Shown: positions 7,138 through 16,235, counted from the stretch's first letter. The stretch: 45,677 nt of DNA from Spirochaetota bacterium (GCA_018815555.1 JAHIWF010000158.1:1-45677), one strand, 5' to 3'. A program made the numbers and translations. Notes: generated from the sequence alone by a model not told the origin.

Positions 7138-9645
7138 TCAGTGCCTGTGCTGCGGTTTTAGCGGCAAGCGCAGCGTAAAGCAGCTGCCCTTGCCGGGGGC
7201 AGTCTGTACATCAATGCTGCCGCCATGCAGCTCGGCAAAACGGCGGGCAATAGGCAAACCCAAACCGGTACCCGGTCGCTGCTCAGCCGGCGAACCAACC
7301 TGCTCGAACTCGGCAAAGGCCTGTGACACTCTCAGTGGATCCATACCCACACCGCTGTCTTCTACTGAAATCAGCACTGCCAGTGGTACTGCACCTGGGG
7401 CAGCCTCGGGCATCGTCTCCGGTACGGCCTCAGCCCGAATCCGGATAAAACCTTCATCGGTGTATTTTGCGGCATTGGAAATCAGGTTAAGCAATATTTG
7501 CCGGATTCGGGTGCGGTCGGCCTGTAGCAGAGGCAGCTCGGAAGCCGTCTCGATCAGAATCCGCACCGGCCGGCCTTGCACCAAAGACTGTGCGGTTTCT
7601 GCCAGTTCAACCAGCAGCGGACGCAGATCAAGCGCTTCTAATTGCAGCTCTAGTTTACCGGATTCTATTTTGGCCAGATCAAGAATGTCATTGATCAGTC
7701 CCAACAGATATTCACCGGATTTTTCTATGCGGGCCAGCAGGTCCTGTTGTCCTTCTTCCAGCGGACCATCGCTGCCGGAGCGCAGCAGATAGGCAAAGTT
7801 GATTATTGAATTGAGCGGAGTACGCAGCTCGTGCGACATGCCGGCCAGAAATCGGGACTTCTGGCGATTTGCCTCTTCGGCTGTCGCCCGGGCAACTGAT
7901 ACTTGCTGTCTGGCCTTCTCACGTTCCTCCAGCAGCAAAGAAGCCTTTATAGCCCTGGATAACTGGCTGCGCAGAATCTCGCAAATTCGCGAATTTGCCG
8001 GCTCGGTTCCCACCAGTGCAATACCTAGTGCTTCTTCGCGGAAATACAGCGGCACTACCATTAAATCATAGCGGCACATGGGGAAAAAATCGGCTGGTGC
8101 CAGCAGGCTCGAGTCATACTCAAAGTTTTCCAGCGGTAACGGCTTGTCGTGATTCCAAGCTACCAGCAGCCGGCAGCGACTGCGCAAGGCCGCCGCAGGC
8201 CCGCAATACAATGAAAGGGCAAAATCATGGATTCCCAGGCCCGGCAAACCCTGAACCAATGCTTCGCGCAATTCATCCAGCCCCAGGGTTACTCCGGTTT
8301 GCTCCATGGTGTCAGACAACAACTCGTTCGATGTTTCAATTTCCAGAATGCTTCGCTCAAAGTGACGAGTTGCCATATCTGCCGCCGTAAGCCGGGCCGC
8401 TACGGCAGTGCGCCGGAAGTGAGCATTATTCAATATTGTGTTGGGAAATTCCTCTAATATTCCGTCCAGGGCCCGGCCGGTGGCGATATTCTGAATCAGC
8501 AAGGATATAAAATCCTGACGCAGCTCGTTTGAACTGCGGGGGCCGGCCTTCGCCTCATTCTGATACGGCTCTTCAAAGGCCTGCAGAAAATCGTCCAGCC
8601 CGGATACGGCTTGCTTATCGTCATCGGGCAGCACGGACTGCCTTAAAAAGGTTTTGGTGGCTCTCGCTTTCCAGGTGGCATCCGCCGGCCCAAGACTGCG
8701 CTGCAGGCAGAAATCAGGCTCCAGGGCAATGCGGATACGTTCTGGCAGGCAGGAGCAGGATCGCCGGATGACCAGCTCGGTATCCAGCAAGCTCACTTCG
8801 TTCACCATCCTGCCTTCCAGCAAATCGGCGACTTTATCAATGCAGAGCTCAGCCATTCTGGCGAACGAGTAGCGTACCGTCGACAGAGGTGGATCGGAGC
8901 AGGGGGCATCGGCCCGATCGTCAAAACCGGCTACAAGGATGTCGGCCGGAACCCTTATTCCCCGCTTGCGCAATTCTTTGATTACACCGAGCGCAATTGG
9001 ATCATTTGCACACAGTATCGCATCAAACTGAATATTGCGGTGATCCAGCAGCGAGGTAATCGCCCTTGCACCGGTGGCCTCGTCAAAATATCCGGCACAT
9101 ATCAAAGCCGGATCTGACTCCAGCCCGCATTCTGCCAGAGTGGTCAAATAGGCGCTGTATCTGGCATCGGCTTCAGGATGACCAGCTGGCCCACGGACAA
9201 AAGCTACCCGCTGAGCTCCGTGGTCCAGTATCAGGTGCCGTAGCATCTTGCGGATACCGCCGGCATTGTCCCCAATTACACAGGGGATCCCGGGGAAATG
9301 ATAGGCTGCACTGACCAGTGGAATATTCGTGAAGCGCCCCAGAAAACTTTGCAGCAGCGGACCACCAGTAAACACTGCCATCTCGCCGGCCCAGGCGACA
9401 ATAGCATCAAAGGGTTGGCTGTCAATTATCTCAAACAGGGCATTGCCGGTTGCCGCAAATCCGCGGGTATCGCCAAGCATGCCGCCGCCTATGGCTATAG
9501 TATTTAGCCCGCGGCGGCTGGCGCCTTCTACGGCTCCGGCCCAGAATTGCCGGTCGATCAGAAAACGCGGCCCGGCGAACAATACGCCTACGGTCGGGTG
9601 CGAGTTCTGTGGCGACCTTTCTTTACTATTCAACGGCGCGGACAT
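7138..9645 (-). CDS. Soluble histidine kinase with a LacI-type ligand-binding sensor domain
   Basis: 835 residues with no membrane segment. Residues ~17-305 are a periplasmic-binding-protein/LacI-like sugar-binding fold (TVGVLFAGPRFLIDRQFWAG; DAILCANDPIALGVIKELRKRGIRVPADI; VAGFDD; ending DTELVIRRSCSC), but the HTH of LacI is missing. A central region of ~300 residues looks helical and GAF-like. Then HisKA (H-box FLAGMSHELRTPLNS, His ~605) and HATPase_c (N-box LNLISNAAKYT, G1 EDSGVGM, G2 GTGLGLPIARRFAELHGG). No receiver domain, so a separate response regulator is needed. The kinase core contains a low-complexity insert (PETMPEAAPGAVP) between ATPase strands. A Shine-Dalgarno AGGAG 8 nt before the ATG supports the start. 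Likely senses a cytoplasmic sugar-like ligand; ligand unknown. Confidence 0.9.
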   Translation of the reverse strand: MSAPLNSKERSPQNSHPTVGVLFAGPRFLIDRQFWAGAVEGASRRGLNTIAIGGGMLGDTRGFAATGNALFEIIDSQPFDAIVAWAGEMAVFTGGPLLQSFLGRFTNIPLVSAAYHFPGIPCVIGDNAGGIRKMLRHLILDHGAQRVAFVRGPAGHPEADARYSAYLTTLAECGLESDPALICAGYFDEATGARAITSLLDHRNIQFDAILCANDPIALGVIKELRKRGIRVPADILVAGFDDRADAPCSDPPLSTVRYSFARMAELCIDKVADLLEGRMVNEVSLLDTELVIRRSCSCLPERIRIALEPDFCLQRSLGPADATWKARATKTFLRQSVLPDDDKQAVSGLDDFLQAFEEPYQNEAKAGPRSSNELRQDFISLLIQNIATGRALDGILEEFPNTILNNAHFRRTAVAARLTAADMATRHFERSILEIETSNELLSDTMEQTGVTLGLDELREALVQGLPGLGIHDFALSLYCGPAAALRSRCRLLVAWNHDKPLPLENFEYDSSLLAPADFFPMCRYDLMVVPLYFREEALGIALVGTEPANSRICEILRSQLSRAIKASLLLEEREKARQQVSVARATAEEANRQKSRFLAGMSHELRTPLNSIINFAYLLRSGSDGPLEEGQQDLLARIEKSGEYLLGLINDILDLAKIESGKLELQLEALDLRPLLVELAETAQSLVQGRPVRILIETASELPLLQADRTRIRQILLNLISNAAKYTDEGFIRIRAEAVPETMPEAAPGAVPLAVLISVEDSGVGMDPLRVSQAFAEFEQVGSPAEQRPGTGLGLPIARRFAELHGGSIDVQTAPGKGSCFTLRLPLKPQHRH

Positions 9646-9664
9646 ACAATGCTCCTGTATACAA

Positions 9665-9693
9665 TCAATAAGCTATCAGGACATTTCTGTCAA
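9665..9693 (-). promoter_or_regulatory. Promoter of the LacI-type-sensor kinase
   Basis: Minus strand consensus -35 TTGACA (9688-9693), 17-bp spacer, -10 TATTGA (9665-9670), about 19 nt before the ATG, with AGGAG in the leader. Confidence 0.5.
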
Positions 9694-9712
9694 ATATCAT
9701 GCGCACAAATAA

Positions 9713-9745
9713 AAAGCCCGACTGTATCGCATACAGCCGGGCTTT
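9713..9745 (-). terminator. Intrinsic terminator after the FMN oxidoreductase gene
   Basis: Stem AAAGCCCG.CTGTAT / ATACAG.CGGGCTTT with one mismatch and a 3-nt loop; on the minus strand the hairpin is followed by TTTTTATTT. It ends the fabF-oxidoreductase unit. The plus-strand side has a weaker T-run. Confidence 0.85.
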
Positions 9746-9788
9746 AAACTAACAATAAAATCAAGAATTTAGCATAAATGCTTAGGGC

Positions 9789-10868
9789 TCAACATTCGGA
9801 CAGAAATTCCTGCTCCAACCCGTCCACCAATTCCTGCACCGGCACAATTTTATCTACCCGCGAGGCATTCAGGCCGGCGAAGGCAAAGCCTTTGTCCATC
9901 CGTCCCTTTTGGGCATTAAGCAATGCCAGCGAAATGCAATAGGGTGCTTTTGCCGGGTCGCAAGTGGCAATACAATGATACGGACAATTGCAGGGAACGT
10001 GGCGGCCCCGTTCTACTGCTGCAAGAAAATCATTTTGCAATGCCCGCCCCGGTAAACCTACCGGACTGGCTATTATTGACAAATCCCCGGCCTTAGCATC
10101 CAGAAAACTCTTCTTAAATGATGGCGCCGCGTCACATTCGTCGGTAGCCACGAAACGGGTAGCCATTTGCACACCGCTTGCTCCCAAGGACAGCAGATGA
10201 TGAATATCGGCCCCGCTGTAAACCCCGCCTGCGGCGATCACCGGTATCGGATTGTTACCGTCGGAAAAGGGAGCCAGGGCGGCTATCACTTCCGGCAGCA
10301 GTTTTTCCAGACAAAAATCCACATCTTCCAGTTGTTCTTTTTTGAAGCCAAGATGCCCTCCGGCTTTTGGACCCTCCACCACAAAAGCATCCGGCCGGTA
10401 ACTGAATTTTTCCAGCCAGCGTTTAGCAATAAGCGCCGCCGCCCGGCCGGATGATACTATTGGCACCAATTTTGTCCGGATTCCAGCCTTTAAAAATTCC
10501 GGTAAATTTACCGGCAAACCGGCACCGCAAAAAATCACATCAATTTCTTCTTCGATAGCCGTTCGGACCATGTCGGCAAAATTGGTCAAGGCTACCATGA
10601 TATTGACTCCCAGTATTCCTTTAGTCAGGCTCCGGGCCCGCCGGATTTCGCGACGCAGGGCGCGGATGCTTGCCCCCACAAAATCCCGGAAACCGTCCGG
10701 TTCCAGTAGACCAATGCCGGCAGCGGCAATTACGCCGATGCCGCCGCTGTTAGCCGTTGCCGAAGCCAGGCCGGACAGCGAGATGCCAACGCCCATGCCC
10801 CCTTGAACAATGGGAATCCGCGCAATCAGGTCGCCAATGTGCAAACCCCGCCAATTCTGTGCAGCCAT
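9789..10868 (-). CDS. FMN-dependent oxidoreductase, nitronate monooxygenase/FabK family
   Basis: 359 residues with the TIM-barrel family pattern: IVQGGMGVGISLSGLASATANSGGIGVIAA at the N-terminus, GVNIMVAL, FCGAGLPVNLPEF, the flavin-site EGPKAGGHLG with the active-site-region histidine, VIAAGGVYSGADI, and GVQMATRFVATDECDA. A C-terminal cysteine-rich stretch (CNCPYHCIATC) is found in a subgroup of these proteins; it could bind metal or be structural. The family includes nitronate monooxygenase and enoyl-ACP reductase II (FabK). The neighbour is fabF, 65 bp upstream on the same strand, so a fatty-acid role like FabK is plausible but not proved; it is longer than typical FabK. AAGGAGG precedes the ATG. 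Confidence 0.85.
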   Translation of the reverse strand: MAAQNWRGLHIGDLIARIPIVQGGMGVGISLSGLASATANSGGIGVIAAAGIGLLEPDGFRDFVGASIRALRREIRRARSLTKGILGVNIMVALTNFADMVRTAIEEEIDVIFCGAGLPVNLPEFLKAGIRTKLVPIVSSGRAAALIAKRWLEKFSYRPDAFVVEGPKAGGHLGFKKEQLEDVDFCLEKLLPEVIAALAPFSDGNNPIPVIAAGGVYSGADIHHLLSLGASGVQMATRFVATDECDAAPSFKKSFLDAKAGDLSIIASPVGLPGRALQNDFLAAVERGRHVPCNCPYHCIATCDPAKAPYCISLALLNAQKGRMDKGFAFAGLNASRVDKIVPVQELVDGLEQEFLSEC

Positions 10869-10933
10869 AATCTGGCCTCCTTACTGTCTACATGATGGAC
10901 AGCTAATAGTGATAAATACTTAGTTTAATAAAA

Positions 10934-12166
10934 TCAGACGCGTCCGAAGCAAAGCACGGCATTATGCCCGCCAAAGCCGAAAGAATTGGACAAAGCGGCC
11001 TTGATGGGCTGCTGTCTGGCCTGATGCGGAATATAATCCAGATCACAAGCCGGATCCGGTGTTTCAAGATTGATGGTAGGCGGCAGAATACCATGATGCA
11101 AAGCCAGAATGGTAGCAGCCGCCTCAATCGCACCGGCAGCTCCCAAGGTATGGCCAATCATAGATTTATTGGAACTGAGCGGCGGATTGGCGTATCCTTT
11201 GGCGCTGAATACGCTTTTTACCGCCAGAGTCTCAGTGCGGTCATTGGCTTCGGTACTGGTTCCATGAGCATTAATATAACCGATGTCGGAAGGGTTTAAC
11301 CCGGATCTTTCGATCGCCAACTCCATTGCCCGGGCTGCCCATCGGCCTTCCGGTTCGGGGATGGCTATGCTGTAGGCATCGCAGGTTGATCCATATCCCA
11401 GCAGCTCGGCATATATACGTGCACCGCGCCGGCTTGCGTCTTCATAACGCTCCAGAACCAATACGCCGGAACCTTCACCGATCACAAAACCGTCGCGGTC
11501 GCGGTCGAAAGGACGCGAAGCTTTTTGCGGCTGGTCATTGCGGGTAGAAAGAACGCGCATACAGCCGTACGCATCAACTACCGACGGTGTAATCGTCGCT
11601 TCGGTGCCGCCGGCGATCATCACATCAGCCTGGCCCAGACTAAGCATGTCCATGGCGTTGCCGATGGAATGTGCGCCACTGGCACAGGCCGACAGCACGG
11701 CGATAACAGGACCATGAGCTCCTATATCGATGGCCACATTGCTGGCTGCCATGTTAGGAATAATTTTTGGAACAGCCAGCGGATTCCCGTGGCCCGGCCC
11801 TTTTATGCGCAAATTGCCTAATTGGGTTTCCAGCAGGTCATAATCACCGGCTGCAGCCCCGATAACGCAGCCCACCCTGCACGGATCATATCCAGACAGA
11901 TCGATACCGGCATCTTTAACTGCCTGCAGGGCTGCCGCCGAGGCAAATTGAGAAAAACGCGCCATACTGCGGCTGCGCTTCCGGTCAAGATAATCCTGAG
12001 CCATAAAATCCGGTACCTCGCAGGCTATACGACTGGCGAAACCGCTGGCATCGAAAGCGCTGATTGTTCGGGCTCCTGACTTGCCGTCGACCAGATTCTG
12101 CCAAAACTCCGCCTGGTTACAGCCGATGGACGAAATAATACCGATGCCGGTTACCACAATTCTCAT
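10934..12166 (-). CDS. fabF: 3-oxoacyl-ACP synthase II
   Basis: 410 residues, the standard KAS II length. Condenses malonyl-ACP with acyl-ACP in fatty-acid elongation in the cytoplasm. The catalytic triad is visible: Cys in SACASGAHSIG (~residue 160), His in NAHGTSTEANDRTE, and His in KSMIGHTLGAAGAIE; the C-terminal NSFGFGGHNAVLCF is typical. AAGGAG precedes the ATG at 12166. First gene of a probable two-gene unit with the FMN oxidoreductase. No other fab genes (acpP, fabD, fabG) are adjacent, so this is either a stand-alone elongation module or a secondary copy. Confidence 0.95.
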   Translation of the reverse strand: MRIVVTGIGIISSIGCNQAEFWQNLVDGKSGARTISAFDASGFASRIACEVPDFMAQDYLDRKRSRSMARFSQFASAAALQAVKDAGIDLSGYDPCRVGCVIGAAAGDYDLLETQLGNLRIKGPGHGNPLAVPKIIPNMAASNVAIDIGAHGPVIAVLSACASGAHSIGNAMDMLSLGQADVMIAGGTEATITPSVVDAYGCMRVLSTRNDQPQKASRPFDRDRDGFVIGEGSGVLVLERYEDASRRGARIYAELLGYGSTCDAYSIAIPEPEGRWAARAMELAIERSGLNPSDIGYINAHGTSTEANDRTETLAVKSVFSAKGYANPPLSSNKSMIGHTLGAAGAIEAAATILALHHGILPPTINLETPDPACDLDYIPHQARQQPIKAALSNSFGFGGHNAVLCFGRV

Positions 12167-12213
12167 AAGGACTCCTTGGCTCAGCTATATGCCCAGTCCA
12201 GCCGGCCAGGAGG

Positions 12214-12242
12214 AGTCTAACACGGTCACTTGAATGCCACAA
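12214..12242 (-). promoter_or_regulatory. Promoter of fabF
   Basis: Minus strand TTGTGG (12237-12242), 17-bp spacer, TAGACT (12214-12219); start expected near 12207, leader about 40 nt with AAGGAG. Confidence 0.4.
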
Positions 12243-12255
12243 GCTTACAAGATGA

Positions 12256-12272
12256 CAAATTGTGACAATTTG
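12256..12272. promoter_or_regulatory. 17-bp perfect palindrome upstream of fabF, possible operator
   Basis: CAAATTGT-G-ACAATTTG, perfect 8-bp arms around one base, centred about 57 bp upstream of the expected fabF start. The position suits an activator or an upstream repressor. It does not match the FabT or FabR/FapR sites I know. Confidence 0.45.
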
Positions 12273-12302
12273 AGTATTTCGTAATCGTGTACAGGAATAC
12301 AA

Positions 12303-12331
12303 AGCCCGGCTATAGGTGCTACAGCCGGGCT
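12303..12331 (-). terminator. Terminator-like hairpin after potD
   Basis: AGCCCGGCT (12303-12311) pairs with AGCCGGGCT (12323-12331), with an inner TAG/CTA; on the minus strand it is followed by TTTGTATT. It lies 50 bp after the potD stop and before the fabF promoter. Confidence 0.6.
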
Positions 12332-12380
12332 GGTCATACCTAGGTAAGATACGGCAGAGAGGTGGCAGCTTCCTTAGATG

Positions 12381-13412
12381 CTAATTGCCAACCCTGATAC
12401 GCCGCCAAACTTCATTATACAGCAGCAGGGTTTGTGCGCCTAAATCTTCTTTAAACTCGCCCTTAGCCAAATCTTCGAACTGGTAATTAGGAGTTACGGT
12501 CATAAGGGCGCGGGCCGGAACATTCGGAGAAGGCAGCATCAGATAATCCGACACTCGCGCGGCGATATCCGGGCGCAGCATAAAATTGATGAATTTGTAG
12601 GCAGCTTCGACATTTTCGGCATCTTTGAGGATACAAAAACTGTCCATATACATGGGCATGCCTTCTTTGGGGAAAAAGAAGTCAATCTCGCTGTATCGGG
12701 AAGGCTCATACTCGATGTACACATTTTCGGCATAGCCCTGCACTACCCAGAACTCGCCGCCGGCAAACCCGCGGGCGAAGGATTCTGCGTCGAACTTGAC
12801 CAGATTCGGCTTCCATTCTTCCACAACCAGCCGGGCCTCCTCCAGATGCGCCGGGTCGGAATCATTCACCGAATAGCCGAGATATTTTAGGGCGGCACCC
12901 AAAATTTCGCGCATGTCGTCCAGCATGGTCATGCGACCATTCAGATCATTGCGTTCAAAGATATTCCAGCTGTGCTCATAGCCGGACACCTTGGTCTTGT
13001 TTACCGAAACGCCGGCAGCACCCATCATGAAGGGTATGCTGAAGCGGTTTCCGGTATCAAAGCGTATGCGGTTAAGCGCGCTTGCGTCCAGATTGGCATA
13101 ATTGGGAATCTTGCCCATATCCAGGCGCTGCAGCATACCGCCGGCTATCATGATGGACACATAATCTCCCGATGGAACTACGATGTCGTAACCTTTTCCT
13201 CCGGCCAGCAGCTTGTTGTACATTTCTTCATTGGAAGCATAGGAATCAACTACAACCCTGATTCCGCTTTCTTTCTGGAAATCTTCTATAACATCTTCCG
13301 GAATATAATATATCCAGTTATACAGATACAAACGGTCTTTGCTTCCGCTGCACGAACCGAGCAGCACTAGCACACAAGCCGCTGCAATCGCCGTAAAATA
13401 CTTTCTCTTCAT
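12381..13412 (-). CDS. potD: Spermidine/putrescine ABC transporter, substrate-binding lipoprotein
   Basis: 343 residues from the ATG at 13412. Signal peptide and lipobox VLLGSC (lipidated Cys ~20) followed by the PotD-like mature start LYLYNWIYYIPEDVIEDFQKESGI. Other family stretches: VDSYASNEEMYNKL, YDIVVPSGDYVSIMI, IPFMMGAAGVSVN, FPKEGMPMYMDSFCILKDA, AYKFINFMLRPDIAARVS. Extracytoplasmic, anchored in the membrane. The track start at 13427 is a nearer ATG whose own codons form AGGAGG; that AGGAGG lies 6 nt before the ATG at 13412, so the latter is chosen. Last gene of potABCD. Members of this family bind putrescine or spermidine; other small cations cannot be ruled out. Confidence 0.93.
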   Translation of the reverse strand: MKRKYFTAIAAACVLVLLGSCSGSKDRLYLYNWIYYIPEDVIEDFQKESGIRVVVDSYASNEEMYNKLLAGGKGYDIVVPSGDYVSIMIAGGMLQRLDMGKIPNYANLDASALNRIRFDTGNRFSIPFMMGAAGVSVNKTKVSGYEHSWNIFERNDLNGRMTMLDDMREILGAALKYLGYSVNDSDPAHLEEARLVVEEWKPNLVKFDAESFARGFAGGEFWVVQGYAENVYIEYEPSRYSEIDFFFPKEGMPMYMDSFCILKDAENVEAAYKFINFMLRPDIAARVSDYLMLPSPNVPARALMTVTPNYQFEDLAKGEFKEDLGAQTLLLYNEVWRRIRVGN

Positions 13413-13423
13413 GTTCGACCTCC

Positions 13424-14218
13424 TCATTTGGCCGCGATGTTTTTAAGAAACCGGCGCATTGACCATGCGAGCACCACGGTTCCCAGTATCATAACTACAG
13501 AAAGGGCATTGATAACCGGCGACACGCCAAAGCGAATGGCCGAATACACGTACAGCGGCAGGGTGGTGGCTCCCGGCCCGGTTACAAAAAAGGTTATAAC
13601 AAAATCTTCCAGCGAAAGCGTAACCGCGGTAAGGAAACCGGACATGATGCCCGGCATGGTCAGCGGCAGAATAACCCGCCAGAGGGTCTGTAATTCGGTA
13701 GCGCCAAGATCGCGCGAGGCCTCAATAATCGAAAAGTCAAATTCTTCCAGCCGGGCCAGTACCAGCAGAAATACAAAGGGCAGGTTGAACGATACATGGG
13801 CCACAAACACCGTAAACAGGCCCAGCCGTATACCCAGCCCGGAGAAAAACACCAGCAATGAAACACCGATGATAATTTCCGGCAATATCATGGGCAGGAA
13901 CGTAATAGTACGCAAGTAGCCACGCAGCCGGAAACGGTACCAGTTGACGCCAACCGCCCCTAGGGTACCGATAACCGTAGCCACCAGAGCCGAACTGAGC
14001 GCCACGATGGCACTGTTGCCGAAGGCCCGCCACAGATCAGATGAATCAGTAAACAGCTTCACGTACCAGCGCAAAGAGAACCCGGTCCAGGAACCGGAAC
14101 GCGATTCGTTGAACGAATACAGCACCAACACCAGCAAGGGCATAAAAAGAAACATGATGGTTACGGCATATACGGTCCGCGAAAACGAAAAAGCTTTTAT
14201 AAAGTCAGGCTTTTTCAT
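13424..14218 (-). CDS. potC: Polyamine ABC transporter permease
   Basis: 264 residues, six membrane helices. The ABC permease EAA loop is seen as EASRDLGATELQTLWRVILPLTMPGI, which docks on PotA. Matches PotC by gene order and by the N-terminal single helix followed by SFNESRSGSWTGFSLRWYVKLF. The start overlaps the end of potB by 14 bp, and GGAG precedes the ATG, so it is translationally coupled. Confidence 0.93.
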   Translation of the reverse strand: MKKPDFIKAFSFSRTVYAVTIMFLFMPLLVLVLYSFNESRSGSWTGFSLRWYVKLFTDSSDLWRAFGNSAIVALSSALVATVIGTLGAVGVNWYRFRLRGYLRTITFLPMILPEIIIGVSLLVFFSGLGIRLGLFTVFVAHVSFNLPFVFLLVLARLEEFDFSIIEASRDLGATELQTLWRVILPLTMPGIMSGFLTAVTLSLEDFVITFFVTGPGATTLPLYVYSAIRFGVSPVINALSVVMILGTVVLAWSMRRFLKNIAAK

Positions 14219-15056
14219 GCTTTTTCTCCAGTATGTGCGTACCGTTGAAGCGCAGCAAAAGCATGACTCCTATTGTAGTTACCAGGGTTATAACCAGCGA
14301 AATGGCCGAAGCCAGGGGCCAGTTACGGCTTTTGGTAAGCTCGTCGGCTATCAGGTTGCCCAGCATGTAGGAATTGGTACCGCCCACCAGCAAGGGCACG
14401 GCATAGGCTCCGAAGATAGGAATAAAAGTAAACAGAAAGGCGGTAAAGATGCCGGCACGGATATTCGGCAGCAGCACCTTGCGGATAGCCATAAATTTGG
14501 TGGCACCAAGGTCGCGGGCCGCTTCCAGCAAGGAGAAGTCGAACTTGTCTATGGTCGAAAACAGCGGCAGTATGGCATAGGGCAGATAGGTATATACCAG
14601 CACCAGGGTAACGGCAGCACGGTTATATAAAAATCGCACGGATTCCTCGGCCAGTCCCAACCAGCGCAGCAGGTCGTTCAGGAAGCCTTCGTTGCCGAGA
14701 ATGGCGATCCAGGCATAGATACGTATCAGAAAATTGGTCCAGAAAGGAATTATTACCAGCAGCAGCAGCAGAGTCTGTTTGCTGCTGCGCGCCATATAAT
14801 AACCGCAGGGCAGGGCTATGAGCAGCGTAAAAAAGGTTGCCGCTAAAGCAACGGCTATGGTGCCGACCACAACCTTGCCGAAGCTCGGATTGGCAATGGC
14901 CCGGTATGCGTTCAGGGTAAAAGGCAGGTCTACCCCGCCCCGCTGTCCGGGAGTAAGAAAACTGTACAGCACTATGATCAACAGCGGTGCGATGAAGAAA
15001 AAAGTGAGCCAGAGCAGCGAAGGTGATGCATAGGCCAGTCCCGGCCCGCGCCTCAT
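14205..15056 (-). CDS. potB: Polyamine ABC transporter permease
   Basis: 283 residues, six membrane helices; EAA loop EAARDLGATKFMAIRKVLLPNIRAGI. PotB-type N-terminus SLLWLTFFFIAPLLIIVLYSF followed by an external loop. Its start overlaps the potA stop in ATGA, and its end overlaps potC, so the four pot genes form one tightly coupled unit. Confidence 0.93.
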   Translation of the reverse strand: MRRGPGLAYASPSLLWLTFFFIAPLLIIVLYSFLTPGQRGGVDLPFTLNAYRAIANPSFGKVVVGTIAVALAATFFTLLIALPCGYYMARSSKQTLLLLLVIIPFWTNFLIRIYAWIAILGNEGFLNDLLRWLGLAEESVRFLYNRAAVTLVLVYTYLPYAILPLFSTIDKFDFSLLEAARDLGATKFMAIRKVLLPNIRAGIFTAFLFTFIPIFGAYAVPLLVGGTNSYMLGNLIADELTKSRNWPLASAISLVITLVTTIGVMLLLRFNGTHILEKKHEKA

Positions 15057-16159
15057 TGTTTGCGCTCCACCAGGAACACATCCTTGGCACTGAAAGACAG
15101 GTACACTTCATCTTTCCAGGCTATCTCCGGGCCTTCGTCCGACCAGTCGGCATGCTGCTTAATAACTTTCATTGTAGCGCCGCCGGCAGTCTTTATGTAA
15201 AATTTGGTCTGGAAACCGGAATAAATAGGCTCATCGACGCGGCCCTGCAGCGTGTTAAGCCCGCTGCGGCCATTGGCGGCCGAATCGTGAGAAATGCGCA
15301 GCTTCTCAGGCCGTACCGTCCAACTGACACGGGTGCCAATCGCTGGCGGGGTACTGTCGGTGAGGCAGATCGTACCGAACTCCGCGGTTTCCAGCTCCAG
15401 CAGCTCGCCGTCGATCTTGCGCACGATACCCTCGAAAAGGTTGGTTTCGCCGATAAACTTGGCCACAAAATCGGTGGCCGGAGCCTCATAGATTTCCTGG
15501 GGCGTACCGATCTGCAGTACCATGCCTTTGTTCATCACGGCGATGCGGTCGGAAACGGACAAGGCCTCTTGCTGGTCATGCGTAACATAGATAAAGGTAA
15601 TGCCGATCTTGTCATGGATTGAATCCAGCTCTATCAGCATGTGCTGGCGCAGCTTGGCATCCAGTGCTGAGAGCGGCTCATCCAGCAATAAAACGGAGGG
15701 TTCGTTGATCAGCGCCCGGGCTATAGCTACTCGTTGTTTCTGCCCGCCGGAAAGCTGCGACGGCTTCTTGTTGGCGTGGTCCTGCAATTCTACCAGCTGC
15801 AGATAATCGCTAACCCGTGCACGTATCAGCGGCTCTTTCTGCTTGTGCAGGCGCAACGGAAAAGCTACATTCTCGAACACCGAGAGGTGCGGGAACAAGG
15901 CATAATTCTGAAAGACGGTATTGACGCTGCGCTGATTCGGCAGCAGCGGCAGAACATCCCGGTCATCCAGCAAAACAGCCCCGGAGGCCGGTTCTTCAAA
16001 GCCGGCGATGATGCGCAGCAAGGTGGTCTTGCCGCAGCCCGAAGGCCCGAGAAGAGAGAAAAACTCTCCCTTCTGAATCTGGATGCTTACATCATCCAGG
16101 GCGACAAAGTCGCCGAACGTCTTGCTGACGTTACCGATATGTACGTTGCTTCCTATCAC
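15053..16159 (-). CDS. potA: Polyamine ABC transporter ATPase
   Basis: 368 residues. Walker A GPSGCGKTTLLRI (~residue 40), Q-loop VFQNYALFPHLSVFENV, signature LSGGQKQRVAIARAL, Walker B VLLLDEPLSALD, H-loop THDQQEAL, then a TOBE-type C-terminal domain (~240-365). Energises uptake through PotBC. Starts with GTG at 16159; an AAGG lies 8 nt upstream and a longer AGGAGGGG 14 nt upstream, so the ribosome-binding arrangement is loose. No upstream in-frame start is available. First gene of potABCD. Confidence 0.93.
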   Translation of the reverse strand: MIGSNVHIGNVSKTFGDFVALDDVSIQIQKGEFFSLLGPSGCGKTTLLRIIAGFEEPASGAVLLDDRDVLPLLPNQRSVNTVFQNYALFPHLSVFENVAFPLRLHKQKEPLIRARVSDYLQLVELQDHANKKPSQLSGGQKQRVAIARALINEPSVLLLDEPLSALDAKLRQHMLIELDSIHDKIGITFIYVTHDQQEALSVSDRIAVMNKGMVLQIGTPQEIYEAPATDFVAKFIGETNLFEGIVRKIDGELLELETAEFGTICLTDSTPPAIGTRVSWTVRPEKLRISHDSAANGRSGLNTLQGRVDEPIYSGFQTKFYIKTAGGATMKVIKQHADWSDEGPEIAWKDEVYLSFSAKDVFLVERKQ

Positions 16160-16191
16160 CTGTTGTGCCTTATCCCCTCCTGGTCAGGCGC

Positions 16192-16221
16192 ATAATGCGG
16201 CATGGTGGCTGGCAGTGTCAA
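16192..16221 (-). promoter_or_regulatory. Promoter of potABCD
   Basis: Minus strand TTGACA (16216-16221), 18-bp spacer, CATTAT (16192-16197). The -10 sits inside an 11-bp palindrome CGCAT-A-ATGCG (16189-16199), a possible operator centre. Confidence 0.55.
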
Positions 16222-16235
16222 TATATTCGGGCTTG

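Noticed and set aside
9771-9782. AGCAT-AA-ATGCT palindrome at the end of the FMN oxidoreductase gene, resembling the pot repeats
   Set aside because: Only part of the motif matches and it lies downstream of a gene, next to a good terminator.
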